NCBI GenBank assembly: GCA_002483135.1
Contig: DLHI01000021.1
Span: 107,253-171,252 of the forward strand
Reading direction: 5' to 3'
DNA length: 64,000 nt
Source of the DNA: Hyphomonadaceae bacterium UBA7672
GTDB taxonomy: Bacteria > Pseudomonadota > Alphaproteobacteria > Caulobacterales > Hyphomonadaceae
In this document: positions 8,248 through 17,578 of the stretch, piece by piece
How positions within the stretch are numbered: the first letter of the stretch is position 1
How the letters are laid out: each line of letters begins with the position of its first letter
Notes under the pieces: model-generated
Databases searched by the model: none
The model's input: only the letters and a program-made list of their open reading frames with translations
What the model was told of the DNA's origin: nothing
Program-made: the position numbers and the translations under genes

Positions 8248-9047
8248 GCAGACGCCTTTCGCGGGGGAAGTGGGAAAAACGCGCTCACGCGCTGCTGATA
8301 GGCGCGAAAACGATCGCCGCGGCTCTCAAGCATCGTCTTCTCCAGCGCTGGCACGCCAGTGCCAAAGCGCAGCAGCAGGAACATCATCACCGGGGCCGCC
8401 AGGCTCGCCCAGCTCCACGCAACAGTCGGATCGAATGCGATGATCGGATAGGCCAGCCACGTCACCCATTCGAAGAAATAGTTCGGATGCCGCGACCAGC
8501 CCCACAGGCCCTTGTCCATGATGTCGCCGCGCTGAGCTGTCTTGCGGAAGCGGCGCATCTGTTCATCGGCGACCCCCTCGCCCAAAATGCCCAACGCCAG
8601 CATCCCCGCGCCAAGAAGGTCGCGCAGGCCAAATTCGCTTCCAACCCCACCATGGCTCGCCACGAAGACGGAGAGGCTCAGCAACGCCGCCGCCGGCGCC
8701 TGCACGATGCAGAGCAGATACATGTTGCGCTGGAAATTCCCGCCCCACTCGGATCGCAGCCCGGCGTAGCGCCTGTCCTCGTGCGTATCCTTGGCCACGC
8801 GATGCGCGATGTAACTTCCCAGCCGCAGCGACCAGACCGCCGCCAGCCCCGCCACCAGATATTGCCGCGCCACGCTCTCCGCCGGCCCGGGCCACAGCGC
8901 GGCCGTCACGCAGGCCGCGCCAGCTCCAAACGTCCAGAAAACATCCACCCACCCGCCATTGCGGGTTCCCAGCTGGACAAACCAGGCCGCAGACATGACC
9001 ACCGCCATGCCGACAAGCACCGTTAGAAAGGGGTCGAAAGGGTTCAC
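8244..9047 (-). CDS. DUF1295 domain membrane protein (steroid 5-alpha-reductase-like)
   Basis: The 267-residue integral membrane protein has about seven hydrophobic segments and the C-terminal signature WGWSRHPNYFFEW, characteristic of DUF1295 and steroid 5-alpha-reductase/isoprenylcysteine methyltransferase-like proteins that bind cofactor near the RHPNY motif. I chose a GTG at 9047, preceded by AAAGGCAGAC, because the longer frame from 9134 runs into an intergenic repeat and adds unconserved residues. It overlaps the CFA synthase gene by ATGA. Co-occurrence of DUF1295 with CFA synthases in envelope-stress lipid operons is well known in Proteobacteria; the reaction is not established. Confidence 0.85.
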   Translation of the reverse strand: MNPFDPFLTVLVGMAVVMSAAWFVQLGTRNGGWVDVFWTFGAGAACVTAALWPGPAESVARQYLVAGLAAVWSLRLGSYIAHRVAKDTHEDRRYAGLRSEWGGNFQRNMYLLCIVQAPAAALLSLSVFVASHGGVGSEFGLRDLLGAGMLALGILGEGVADEQMRRFRKTAQRGDIMDKGLWGWSRHPNYFFEWVTWLAYPIIAFDPTVAWSWASLAAPVMMFLLLRFGTGVPALEKTMLESRGDRFRAYQQRVSAFFPLPPRKASA

Positions 9048-9094
9048 GTCTGCCTTTACGCGCAGCACAAGCTGGCGGATCAGCAAGCCGATAG

Positions 9095-9216
9095 AGACCC
9101 CCACCTGTCCGCCCCCTAAACGGGGCGGAACCACGTTGAGAGAACTTACCCAGCATTTGAGGGCGGTGATGGCCCCAGGGTTCCGCCCCGTTTAGGGGGC
9201 GGGCAGGTGGGGGTCT
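9095..9216. repeat. Double-hairpin intergenic element, family B (38-base inverted arms)
   Basis: Arms at 9095-9132 and 9179-9216 are inverted copies with one mismatch; 46 bases separate them. Each arm also contains CGCCCC-ctaaa-CGGGGCG, a hairpin of its own. The element fills most of the gap between the divergent DUF1295 and ABC genes. Confidence 0.85.
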
Positions 9217-9327
9217 GTTTCAACGGGCGCGCTCTTGGATCACGCCACACCCCGCAACACATGCTGACGAACGACCCAACCCCCGCTAACTGTGACCCCA
9301 TACACCCACCACCGCACAGGCCCACGC

Positions 9328-10064
<737 letters not shown>

Positions 10065-10068
<4 letters not shown>

Positions 10069-11645
10069 GCAAGCCCGGCAGCATACCCTGGCTGATGTCG
10101 CACGAGCTGCGCCTATTCTGGCGCAGGGGAAAGACGCGGCCGAAGAGCGGCCTGATCATGCTCGGTCTGCTCCTGTCGCTATGGCTGCTGTTCTCCTTCA
10201 TCATGCTTCAGCGCCTCGGGCCCATGATCCCGCCGCCGCCCTTCATAGACAGTGCGTGGGATGGCCTCGCCCTCACCGCAGTCGGCGTCATCATCGCCTT
10301 CATCGGCTCGGTGATGCTGTCGAGTTCGATCCTCGCGGCGGTGGATGTGATCTACACGCGCAACGATCTCGATCTCATCCTGTCCTCGCCCTTGTCGCCC
10401 TGGCGAATGCTGGCCGTGCGCGCCGCCGCCATCGCCATCGGCGCCCTGCCGCTCTATGCGGGTCTACTGGGTCCGCCGCTGTTGTGGTTGGCGATCTTTT
10501 CCTCGCCGCTCTGGCTGTCCTCGATCATCTTCCTCGTCACGCTGGCCTTCGCCGCTACAGCCCTCGCGCTGCTCGTCGTTACGGCGCTGTTCCGCCTGAT
10601 CGGCCCGAAGAACACGCGCATCCTCGCGCAGATTTTCAGCGCGCTCGCCGGCGCCGGCGTGTTCCTCGCCTTCCAGTATTTCAACATCACCAGCGGCCGC
10701 TCGCGCGAGGAAGAACAGGCCGAAATGGCGCGCTTCATCGCCAGCCTCGATATCAACCCCGCCGCCTGGTGGCTGCTCCCCTCGCGCGCCTTCACAGGCG
10801 ATATCGTCTCGACCCTGATCTGGGTCGCGCTCGTCGCCGCCCTGTTCCCGACGGCCGTGTTTGTGTTCAGTCGTCGTTTCGTCGGCGACGCCGCCGCAGC
10901 CTCCGGCATGGGTCAGCGCAAGCGTGTTGCCGACGCTCGCGTGGTTGGCCTGCGCGGCGGCGTCATGGCGTCAGTGATCCGCAAGGAGTTCCGCCTGCTG
11001 CGCCGCGACCCGCTCCTGCTCTCGCAGATCGGCATGCAGCTCCTATATCTCCTGCCGCTGGGCTTTATCCTGCTGCGGCCCGGCGGATCGTTGACCGTCA
11101 CCGAAGATACCTTTGTGCCGGTTCTCACCCTGCTCGCCTCGACCATGGCCTCCAGCCTCGTCTGGATCACCGTCTCCGCCGAAGACGCGCCCGATCTGAT
11201 CGCGTCGGCTCCCGTCGCCCCGAGCATGATCGACCGGGCTAAGCTGGTCGCAGCGATTCTGCCGGTGCTGGCTCTGATGGCGATCCCACTCGCCGCCCTT
11301 CTCTGGCGCGATCTCGCCGCCGGCCTCTGGGCCCTCGCTGGCGTCTGCCTCGCCGCCACCGCCTCAGCCCTAATCGGCCTCTGGCGCCGCATGCCCGGCT
11401 CCCGCCGCGAATTCGCAAGGCGCCGCGCCAAGGGCTCCGTCATCGCCGGTCTCGGCCAGGCCTTCGTCGCTTTCGGCATATCCGGCGCCGCCGCGCTAGG
11501 CGCCTACGGCCTCCCCCTGATCGCCACCATCCCCGCCCTTATCGCCGCCGCCATCCTCGGCGTCCTCTACAAACCAAACGAAAACGGGCCCCCGAAGGAG
11601 CCCGTAGTAGTACGAGGTCGCAGTCGTAATAGTCCTAGACCTTGA
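10065..11645 (+). CDS. ABC-2 type exporter permease
   Basis: The 526-residue protein begins in the stop of the ATPase gene and has about twelve hydrophobic segments in two halves with a basic central loop near residue 280-310 (GQRKRVADARVVGLRG). The pattern of helices and the N-terminal amphipathic SHELRLFWRRGKTR stretch match permeases of ABC-2-like exporters, here with a doubled length that could supply both membrane halves. Its last eleven bases overlap the end of the convergent dehydrogenase gene, and the terminator of that gene lies inside its coding sequence. Substrate unknown. Confidence 0.88.
11581..11605 (-). terminator. Terminator for the hydroxyacyl-CoA dehydrogenase gene, inside the convergent permease
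   Basis: Read on the minus strand, ACGGGCTCC-TTCG-GGGGCCCGT forms a hairpin with one mismatch followed by TTTTCGTTT, about 30 bases past the dehydrogenase stop codon. It sits within the last codons of the permease gene. Confidence 0.7.
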
Positions 11646-12957
11646 TTGCCTGCGCCGGCAGGTCGGCAAACTTGCGCCCATCCTTCGCCATCGTGCGGAG
11701 CAGGTTCGAGACCTTGATCTCGTCCACATTCTTCGCAACGCGCTCGGTAACCTCCAGCACGCGCTGCAGACCCACCTTGTCGCCCAGATACATCGGCCCA
11801 CCCTTGTCCTGCGGGAAGCCATAGCCATTGAGCCAGGTCACATCGATATCGCCCGCGCGCTGGGCCATGCCCTCCTCAAGGATAGCGGCGCCCTCGTTGA
11901 TCATCGGGAAGATGCACTCCTCCAGGATCTCCTCCTGCGAGACCTTGCGGGCGGCGACGCCGGAACCCGCCTGATATTCCTTCACGATCGCCTCAACCTC
12001 AGGCGACGGCGTGGCGTTGCGGGCCGCGTCATAGTCGTAATAGCCCGCGCCCGACTTCTGGCCACGACGCGGCGTGCGCTCGCAGATCATGTCCCGCAGC
12101 GGGTTCGCCGTCTTCGCGCCCGGCTTCCAGCCGATATCGAGACCGGCGAGGTCCGACATCTGGTACGGGCCCATCTTGAAGCCGAACTTGTTGAAGGCGG
12201 CATCGATATCCCACGGCATGGCGCCGGCCTGGAGCAGGTAGCCCGCCGCCTGGCCGCGCTTGGCCAGCATGCGGTTGCCGATGAAGCCCGGGCAGACACC
12301 AGCCAGCGCCGCGACTTTGCCGATCCTCTTCGCGAGATCCATCGATGTCGCGACCACCGCATCAGACGTATGCTTCGCGCGCACGATCTCCAGAAGCTTC
12401 ATGACGTTCGCCGGCGAGAAGAAGTGCAGGCCGATCACGTCCTGCGGACGCTTCGTGACGGAAGCGATCTCGTTGATGTCGAGATAGGACGTGTTCGAGG
12501 CGAGGATGGCGCCCGGCTTCGCGATCTTGTCGAGGTCGGCGAAGATTTCCTTCTTGATCGCCATGTCCTCGAAGATGGCTTCGATGATGAGGTCGCAATC
12601 CGCGAGGTCGGAACGGTTCAGCGTGCCGTTCAGAAGGCCCATACGGATGCCGACTTCCTCCTGCGGGAAGCGACCCTTGTCGGCGGAGTTCTGGTAGTTC
12701 TTGCGGATGACGCCAAGACCGCGATCCAGCGCCTCCTGCTTCACTTCCACGATGGTGACGGAGATGCCCACATTGGCGAAGTTCATCGAGATGCCGCCGC
12801 CCATCGTGCCGGCGCCCAGGACGCCCACCTTCTTGATCGGCTTGATCTGCGTGCCCGCCGCCAGACCCTGGACATTCCACGAGGCCTTGGTCGCCGCAGC
12901 GATGTAGGCGGAGATCTCTTCGGCGGTTCCTGCGGGGGCGGTCAGGCTGGCTGTCAT
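11635..12957 (-). CDS. 3-hydroxyacyl-CoA dehydrogenase without an enoyl-CoA hydratase domain
   Basis: The 440-residue protein, started at ATG 12957 after GAGGA, carries the NAD-binding motif GAGTMGG at residues 48-54, the catalytic HFFSP segment, GFIGNR and two C-terminal dimerisation domains (the second from about 330). This is the C-terminal two-thirds of FadB/FadJ-type multifunctional proteins, but the crotonase domain is absent: only a short linker precedes the Rossmann fold. It oxidises L-3-hydroxyacyl-CoA to 3-ketoacyl-CoA in beta-oxidation. It is divergent from a tetR gene with a 32-base operator-like dyad between them, so it is probably under that repressor. The missing hydratase must come from elsewhere. 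Confidence 0.92.
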   Translation of the reverse strand: MTASLTAPAGTAEEISAYIAAATKASWNVQGLAAGTQIKPIKKVGVLGAGTMGGGISMNFANVGISVTIVEVKQEALDRGLGVIRKNYQNSADKGRFPQEEVGIRMGLLNGTLNRSDLADCDLIIEAIFEDMAIKKEIFADLDKIAKPGAILASNTSYLDINEIASVTKRPQDVIGLHFFSPANVMKLLEIVRAKHTSDAVVATSMDLAKRIGKVAALAGVCPGFIGNRMLAKRGQAAGYLLQAGAMPWDIDAAFNKFGFKMGPYQMSDLAGLDIGWKPGAKTANPLRDMICERTPRRGQKSGAGYYDYDAARNATPSPEVEAIVKEYQAGSGVAARKVSQEEILEECIFPMINEGAAILEEGMAQRAGDIDVTWLNGYGFPQDKGGPMYLGDKVGLQRVLEVTERVAKNVDEIKVSNLLRTMAKDGRKFADLPAQAIKV

Positions 12958-13123
12958 GGGGCGGTCCTCGACTGGGTTGGCGCGGGCAATCCCGCATCCG
13001 GTTTCCTGAAAAAGCGCGTGTTTCCGTGCCGTGAAGGCAGCCATCCGTCAACTCGTCGGGCAAAATCGGCCCGAACTTGCCCATGGAAGCTGCGACATTC
13101 GGTCGGCCTGGTTGCCCTAAGGT

Positions 13124-13155
13124 AACATACTTGCTTGTTCGCAAGCCAATATGTT
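13124..13155. promoter_or_regulatory. Probable TetR operator (imperfect 32-base dyad)
   Basis: AACATA and TATGTT flank a perfect core GCTTG-TTCG-CAAGC. It lies just upstream of the ribosome-binding site of tetR and between it and the divergent dehydrogenase gene, the usual place for an autoregulatory operator. Confidence 0.65.
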
Positions 13156-13164
13156 GGATGGCAC

Positions 13165-13818
13165 ATGGCTATCCGTAAACCTCTTGGTCGAGACGAGACG
13201 ATTCTCGCCGACGAGCGCCAACGCCAGACCCAGGCGGAACGGCGCGAAGCCGCCGAGCGCGCTATTCTTGAAGCGGCTGTGTCCATTGTCGCCGAGCGCG
13301 GCGTCGACGTGCTGACGCTTAACGCGGCGGGCGAGGCGGCTGGCTATTCGCGCGCGCTGCCGACGCACTATTTCGGAACCAAGGGCGGCCTGCTTCAGGC
13401 CCTCGCCGACCATATCGTGGCGACTTATGACGAGCGCGTTCGCTCGGCTCCGCTGTCTGAACTGCCGCTCGACCGGCTCTGCGATCTCGTCAACTTCTGC
13501 ATTGACGACGCCATCCGCGACCCGACGAGCGTGCGCGCCTATCAGAGCATTATCGCGGCGGGACTCAATCATCCTGAGCTTCGCCTCATTGTGGATCGCA
13601 TGACCCGGCAGTCCATCGAAGACCTGGCGTCTGTTGTCCGTGAGGGACGGGACAACGGACAAATACGGGCCGACGCCCGCCCACGGGCGGAAGCGGCGGT
13701 CATTCTGGCATCATTGCGTGGAGTCCTGTTTCAGTGGCTGATCATTCCCGATCACGTGGAGCTGTTACGCGTGCGCGACAGCCTGGTAACGAGTATTCGC
13801 AGGTCGCTGGCGGCCTGA
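13165..13818 (+). CDS. TetR family transcriptional regulator
   Basis: The 217-residue product (ATG 13165 after GGATGG) has an N-terminal helix-turn-helix: RAILEAAVSIVAERGVD leading to the recognition region AGYSRALPTHYFGTKGGLLQAL, the standard TetR layout, though 'YSRALPTHYF' replaces the more usual 'VSxGxxYxYF'. The C-terminal ligand-binding part is helical and not recognisable. An in-frame ATG at 13135 would lie inside the operator and is less likely. The gene overlaps the next one by 85 bases if that starts at 13734. It probably controls both the divergent dehydrogenase and the downstream catabolic genes, answering to an acyl-CoA or related ligand. Confidence 0.92.
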   Translation: MAIRKPLGRDETILADERQRQTQAERREAAERAILEAAVSIVAERGVDVLTLNAAGEAAGYSRALPTHYFGTKGGLLQALADHIVATYDERVRSAPLSELPLDRLCDLVNFCIDDAIRDPTSVRAYQSIIAAGLNHPELRLIVDRMTRQSIEDLASVVREGRDNGQIRADARPRAEAAVILASLRGVLFQWLIIPDHVELLRVRDSLVTSIRRSLAA

Positions 13819-15041
13819 GCGAGCCTGCTGCCCGCAGCCTGGAATACTGGGCCGCCGTTCGCGGCGGTGCGCTTGCCCTGTTCGAGGGCGAGGCTTCGCT
13901 GACCTATCGCGACTGGAACGAGTATGCCGACATGCTGGCCGACGCCTTCGCCGGTCGGGGTCTTCGCCGCGACGATGTCGTCGCCGTACGCTGCCGCAAT
14001 CGCATGGAATGGGCGGTGATCGCGCTTGCCTGCGCCAAGATCGACGCACGCCTTCTCACGCTGGATGCAGACCTGCCGCCGCCCGCCATTCGCGACCGTT
14101 TGATTGCGGGCCGCGCTGCCGCGCTGATCGCAGGCGACGTGTCACCCATTCTCCTCTCGCACGCGGTTGAGGGCCTGCCCCTGCGCCTCAAGGCCAGCAT
14201 GGATGGCGCTGTCGCCGGCTTCTACAATTTCTGGGACCTGTTTCCCCCGGTCGCGCCGCCCCGCTTTGGCAGCGCCCAGCCTGTGCTGATGGGATGGACC
14301 GCGCGCGCAGAAGGCCGCGCCGCGCCGGTAGGCTTGCCAAGGCGCCGCGCTGCGCCCGCCTCGCTCTCGCGCCCCCCCGTGCCGGAGATCGGCGTCTCGT
14401 TGATAACCCTGCCGCTCCATCGCGTGTGGGCGCCCGTGCAGTTCTGGACGGCCCTGATCGCCGGCCGCGCCATCGCCCTGATGCGGGAATTCTCTCCCGC
14501 CGCCGCGCTTGCGGTGATCGAGAGGCGGCGCGTCACACACTGGACCGCCCTGCCCGAAATGTTCGCCGAGCTGCAGGCCTTCGGCATCGACGCAGAACGT
14601 CGTTACGCCATGCGCTCCGTCCGCGAGCTCGTGATGGGCGGCGCGGCGGCGCCCGAAGCCCTGCGCCGCTGGTTGATGGAGACGTTCCCCACCATTCTTT
14701 GCGAGGCCTATGGCTCGCCCGAGACCGGCCTTATCGCCTGGATGGCTCCACAACAGCGCGCCAGCCGCCCCGACAGCTGCGGACGCACGCTTCGGGGCGT
14801 GAGTGTGGAGATACGCGATCTTGATGGACGCCGCCTTCCGAACGGGGCTGTCGGCCAGATCTGGGCGCGCACGCAGCGCTCGATCGAATGTGAACTCCCG
14901 GGCGCGGGCAACGATGCTCGCCGCGATGCCGATGGATTTGTCGCCACGGGCGACGCGGGTCGCATGGACGAGGACGGCTACATCTACCTCGCTGGCCGGG
15001 CGAGCATGCTGGTCGAGAGGGACCTCCTCCGCACGGGCTGA
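13734..15041 (+). CDS. Degenerate AMP-binding (acyl-CoA synthetase-like) protein
   Basis: The 435-residue protein aligns with the N-terminal domain of ANL acyl-CoA synthetases: LTYRDWNEYADMLA at the N-terminus, EAYGSPETG (A5) and TGDAGRMDEDGYIYLAGR (A7/A8). Two things are missing. The ATP P-loop motif (TSGTTGxPK) is replaced by a Gly/Arg/Ala-rich stretch around residues 185-215, and the protein ends about ten residues after the GR hinge, so the C-terminal lid with the catalytic lysine is absent. It is probably inactive or a non-catalytic partner. The only ATG near the start overlaps tetR by 85 bases; a CTG at 13815 or internal ATG are alternatives. Confidence 0.75.
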   Translation: MADHSRSRGAVTRARQPGNEYSQVAGGLSEPAARSLEYWAAVRGGALALFEGEASLTYRDWNEYADMLADAFAGRGLRRDDVVAVRCRNRMEWAVIALACAKIDARLLTLDADLPPPAIRDRLIAGRAAALIAGDVSPILLSHAVEGLPLRLKASMDGAVAGFYNFWDLFPPVAPPRFGSAQPVLMGWTARAEGRAAPVGLPRRRAAPASLSRPPVPEIGVSLITLPLHRVWAPVQFWTALIAGRAIALMREFSPAAALAVIERRRVTHWTALPEMFAELQAFGIDAERRYAMRSVRELVMGGAAAPEALRRWLMETFPTILCEAYGSPETGLIAWMAPQQRASRPDSCGRTLRGVSVEIRDLDGRRLPNGAVGQIWARTQRSIECELPGAGNDARRDADGFVATGDAGRMDEDGYIYLAGRASMLVERDLLRTG

Positions 15042-15111
15042 GTCCGCAACACGTTGGCATGCGCTCCGCCGATGCTGTAGCCTCCCCCCAAAGACTCAAG
15101 GGGAGGATACC

Positions 15112-15639
15112 ATGAAACGACTCGCGGCATTGCTGCCGGCGGCGGTCTGCGCACTTGCGTTGGCGGCCTGTAGCGGCGAGGCGAGCGCTCCTGCGGCGCC
15201 AGCTCCCACGACGCCTGCAGCAGCAGAAGCGCCCATGCAGAAAGACCCGCTGCTTTCGGCCGTCGGCATTGGCGTGTCGGACCTCGCGCGATCGACTGAC
15301 TTCTACGTCAACGTCATGGGCATGGAGAAAGTTCGCACTTACGAGCTCAGCTACATGAACGAGGTGCTGCTGCGCTATCCCGATGGCGAGAGCTACATCG
15401 TCCTGATGCACTGGATCGACGGCTCGAACCCAAATTACGCCAATCTGCCGATCAAGATCGTCACGCGCGTGAAGGACCCCGTTGCGCTTGCCGCGAAGAT
15501 CAAGGCCGCGGGCTTCGAAGTGACGCGCGAGCCCCAGGCGTCTGACCAGGTGGGCGGCGCAGTGGTCGGCTTCGCGAAGGACCCGGATGGATACGTTCTC
15601 GAACTGCTTCCGCTTCGCCAATCCACTTCCGCCAACTGA
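15112..15639 (+). CDS. VOC superfamily (glyoxalase-like) lipoprotein
   Basis: The 175-residue product starts at ATG 15112 after GGGGAGGA. Its signal ends in the lipobox LAAC, followed by an Ala/Pro-rich spacer. Residues from about 48 form a vicinal-oxygen-chelate module: VGIGVSDLARSTDFYVNVMGM is the usual first half, and GFAKDPDGYVLELL holds the metal-ligand glutamate near the end. VOC proteins bind a divalent metal and act as glyoxalases, dioxygenases or resistance proteins. A lipid-anchored form is unusual. The gene is 70 bases after the AMP-binding gene and 9 bases before the next one, so it is in the same operon. Confidence 0.85.
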   Translation: MKRLAALLPAAVCALALAACSGEASAPAAPAPTTPAAAEAPMQKDPLLSAVGIGVSDLARSTDFYVNVMGMEKVRTYELSYMNEVLLRYPDGESYIVLMHWIDGSNPNYANLPIKIVTRVKDPVALAAKIKAAGFEVTREPQASDQVGGAVVGFAKDPDGYVLELLPLRQSTSAN

Positions 15640-15648
15640 GGACGCAGC

Positions 15649-16218
15649 ATGAGACTTTCCAGACCACGCATCACGCCGCTCGGCGACAGCGAGTTGACAC
15701 CCGAACAGGTCGAACGCCTGTCCAAGTCGCGCGGCAGGGATGGATCGATCCTCAACATCTTCCGCACGCTTGTGCGCGTCCCGGATGCGTTCCGCGCCTT
15801 TTCATGGTGGGGCGGATACATCATGTCGCGCAATTCGCTCACGCCGCGCGACCGCGAGATCGCGATCCTGCGCGTCGGCTGGCTATGCAAGTCGGGATAT
15901 GAGTGGACCCAGCATCACCGCATCGGCCTGCAGTCGGGCCTCAACGCAGGCGAGATTGAACGCATCAAGACCGGCGCAGGCGCGGATGGGTGGAGCGCCG
16001 CCGAAAAGGCGCTTCTCATGGCGTGCGATGATCTCAACCGCGACCATTTCGTCTCCAACCCCGTATGGGCCGAACTTTCGAAGCACTACTCCGAGCGCCA
16101 GTGCATGGATCTGGTGTTCACGGTGGCGCAGTACACCCAGGTTTCCATGATCCTCAACTCCTTCGGCATCCAGGTCGAGGATGGTCAAACCGTCGACCCG
16201 GATCTCAAGTCGCCCTGA
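15649..16218 (+). CDS. Carboxymuconolactone decarboxylase family protein
   Basis: The 189-residue protein has the all-helical AhpD/CMD fold pattern: LTPRDREIAILRVGWLCKSGYEWTQH carries the conserved histidine region, followed by MACDDLNRDHFV and VFTVAQYTQVSMILNSFGI. The paired CxxC of AhpD is not present (only one cysteine in LCKSGYEW), so a disulfide reductase role is unlikely; a decarboxylase-like or unassigned function in ring-compound or acyl degradation fits. It is followed after 18 bases by an SDR gene, within the same operon as the VOC lipoprotein. Confidence 0.9.
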   Translation: MRLSRPRITPLGDSELTPEQVERLSKSRGRDGSILNIFRTLVRVPDAFRAFSWWGGYIMSRNSLTPRDREIAILRVGWLCKSGYEWTQHHRIGLQSGLNAGEIERIKTGAGADGWSAAEKALLMACDDLNRDHFVSNPVWAELSKHYSERQCMDLVFTVAQYTQVSMILNSFGIQVEDGQTVDPDLKSP

Positions 16219-16236
16219 CAGCGCGGGAAAATTGAC

Positions 16237-17034
16237 ATGACCGGAAGGCTTGAAGGCAAGACTGCGATCATCGTCGGCGCGGGGCAAACCCCGGGGGAGA
16301 CCATCGGCAATGGCCGCGCCATGGCGGCCCTGTTCGCCCGCGAAGGCGCGCACGTCATGTGCGTCGACCGGCGGATCGACAGCGCCGAGGAGACCGTGAA
16401 GCTGATCACGGACGAGGGTGGCCAGGCGTTCGCGTTCGAAGCGGATGTGACCAATACCCTCTCCTGCGCGGCCATCGCGCGCGAGGCCGTGGTGCGACTC
16501 AAGCGGATCGACATCCTCGTCAACAATGTCGGAACGGGACGGGGCGATGCGCCGCCCCATGCGATCGAGGAAGACGCGTGGGACCGCATCATGAACATCA
16601 ACCTGAAATCGATGGCGATGACGATCCGTCACGTCCTGCCGGTGATGCGCCAGCAGAAGAGCGGCGCGATCCTCAACATCTCCTCGCTGGCCGCCATCGC
16701 GGGCCATCACATGGTGACCTATGAGGTCTCGAAGATGGCGGTGAATCGGCTGACCACGGTGGTCGCTTCAGGCAACGCCAAGCATGGTGTGAGGTGTAAC
16801 GTCATCATGCCGGGTCTGATGGACACGCCCATGGCCATGACCGGGATAGCCGCCGCCACCGGCAAATCCGCAGACATGCTGCGGGCGGAACGCAACGCGC
16901 GCGTTCCAATGGGTCACATGGGTTCCGCCTGGGACACGGCCTTCGCTGCGCTGTTCCTGTGCTCGGACGAGGCGAGATTTATTACTGGCGCGGTGCTTCC
17001 AGTCGATGGCGGGACTTCGATAGCAATCGGATGA
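16237..17034 (+). CDS. Short-chain dehydrogenase/reductase (SDR)
   Basis: The 265-residue classical SDR has the nucleotide motif VGAGQTPGETIGNGRA (a GxxxGxG variant with an insertion), NNVG, the catalytic Ser in NISSLA, the YxxxK motif YEVSK, and PGLMDTPM. It reduces or oxidises a hydroxyl/keto group with NAD(P)H. The conserved C-terminal FITGAVLPVDGG is the family's usual ending. Position at the end of the tetR-AMP-binding-VOC-CMD run suggests action on a common substrate or intermediate, identity unknown. Confidence 0.93.
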   Translation: MTGRLEGKTAIIVGAGQTPGETIGNGRAMAALFAREGAHVMCVDRRIDSAEETVKLITDEGGQAFAFEADVTNTLSCAAIAREAVVRLKRIDILVNNVGTGRGDAPPHAIEEDAWDRIMNINLKSMAMTIRHVLPVMRQQKSGAILNISSLAAIAGHHMVTYEVSKMAVNRLTTVVASGNAKHGVRCNVIMPGLMDTPMAMTGIAAATGKSADMLRAERNARVPMGHMGSAWDTAFAALFLCSDEARFITGAVLPVDGGTSIAIG

Positions 17035-17173
17035 TCTACGCTAGCATACTACTTTATGAACGGTTCCTAGGCACTTAGCCAGAGTTGGCATCCCTGCGGC
17101 CACAATGGTCAATGACCTGATAATGATTTCGGGGCATGGTCCCCGTCTGGTTGGGTCCCGATCCCGCGCGCCG

Positions 17174-17521
17174 ATGTTCAAGAAGACCGACAAGAAGGCC
17201 ATCGACCCTCTCGCCGACCGTGTGCGCAAGATTGCGGCGGTTCCGGTCGAGGAGACGACCTATTCGTCGGTCGCAACGGGCGAAAAGCGATCTGAACGCA
17301 GGCCTACCTTCAAGACCGCAACCCTGACCATGATCAGCGGCGAGCGCGTCGATGTGGTGGTCAAGAACGTCAGCTCGACGGGAGCCCGCATCGAGTTCCT
17401 GCGAGACGTGACCCTGACTGACCGCGTCATGCTCTCCGAGCCGACCATGCGGATCCGCACCTGGGCCTATGTAATCTGGCAGACGCGCGGCGCAGCCGGG
17501 CTGCAGTTCGTCGCGACCTAG
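17174..17521 (+). CDS. PilZ domain protein
   Basis: The 115-residue protein has the two PilZ ligand motifs: RSERR (RxxxR) and NVSSTGARI (D/NxSxxG), followed by a small beta-barrel pattern ending in VIWQTRGAAGLQF. PilZ domains bind cyclic di-GMP and control motility, pili or polysaccharides. I chose ATG 17174 because it begins a basic stretch (MFKKTDKK); an ATG at 17105 would add 23 unconserved residues. Asn replaces the usual Asp of the second motif, a common variant. A link to the Tad pilus locus in this window is possible but not shown. Confidence 0.82.
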   Translation: MFKKTDKKAIDPLADRVRKIAAVPVEETTYSSVATGEKRSERRPTFKTATLTMISGERVDVVVKNVSSTGARIEFLRDVTLTDRVMLSEPTMRIRTWAYVIWQTRGAAGLQFVAT

Positions 17522-17578
17522 ACGGCCGCGACCATGCGCCGGCTCGACGCGGGCCCCCGGCACCGTCAGGATGAGTAC

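Noticed and set aside
13734..15111. A frameshift that could restore the AMP-binding C-terminal domain
   Set aside because: Only 70 bases lie between its stop and the VOC gene, so about 100 residues are absent rather than out of frame.
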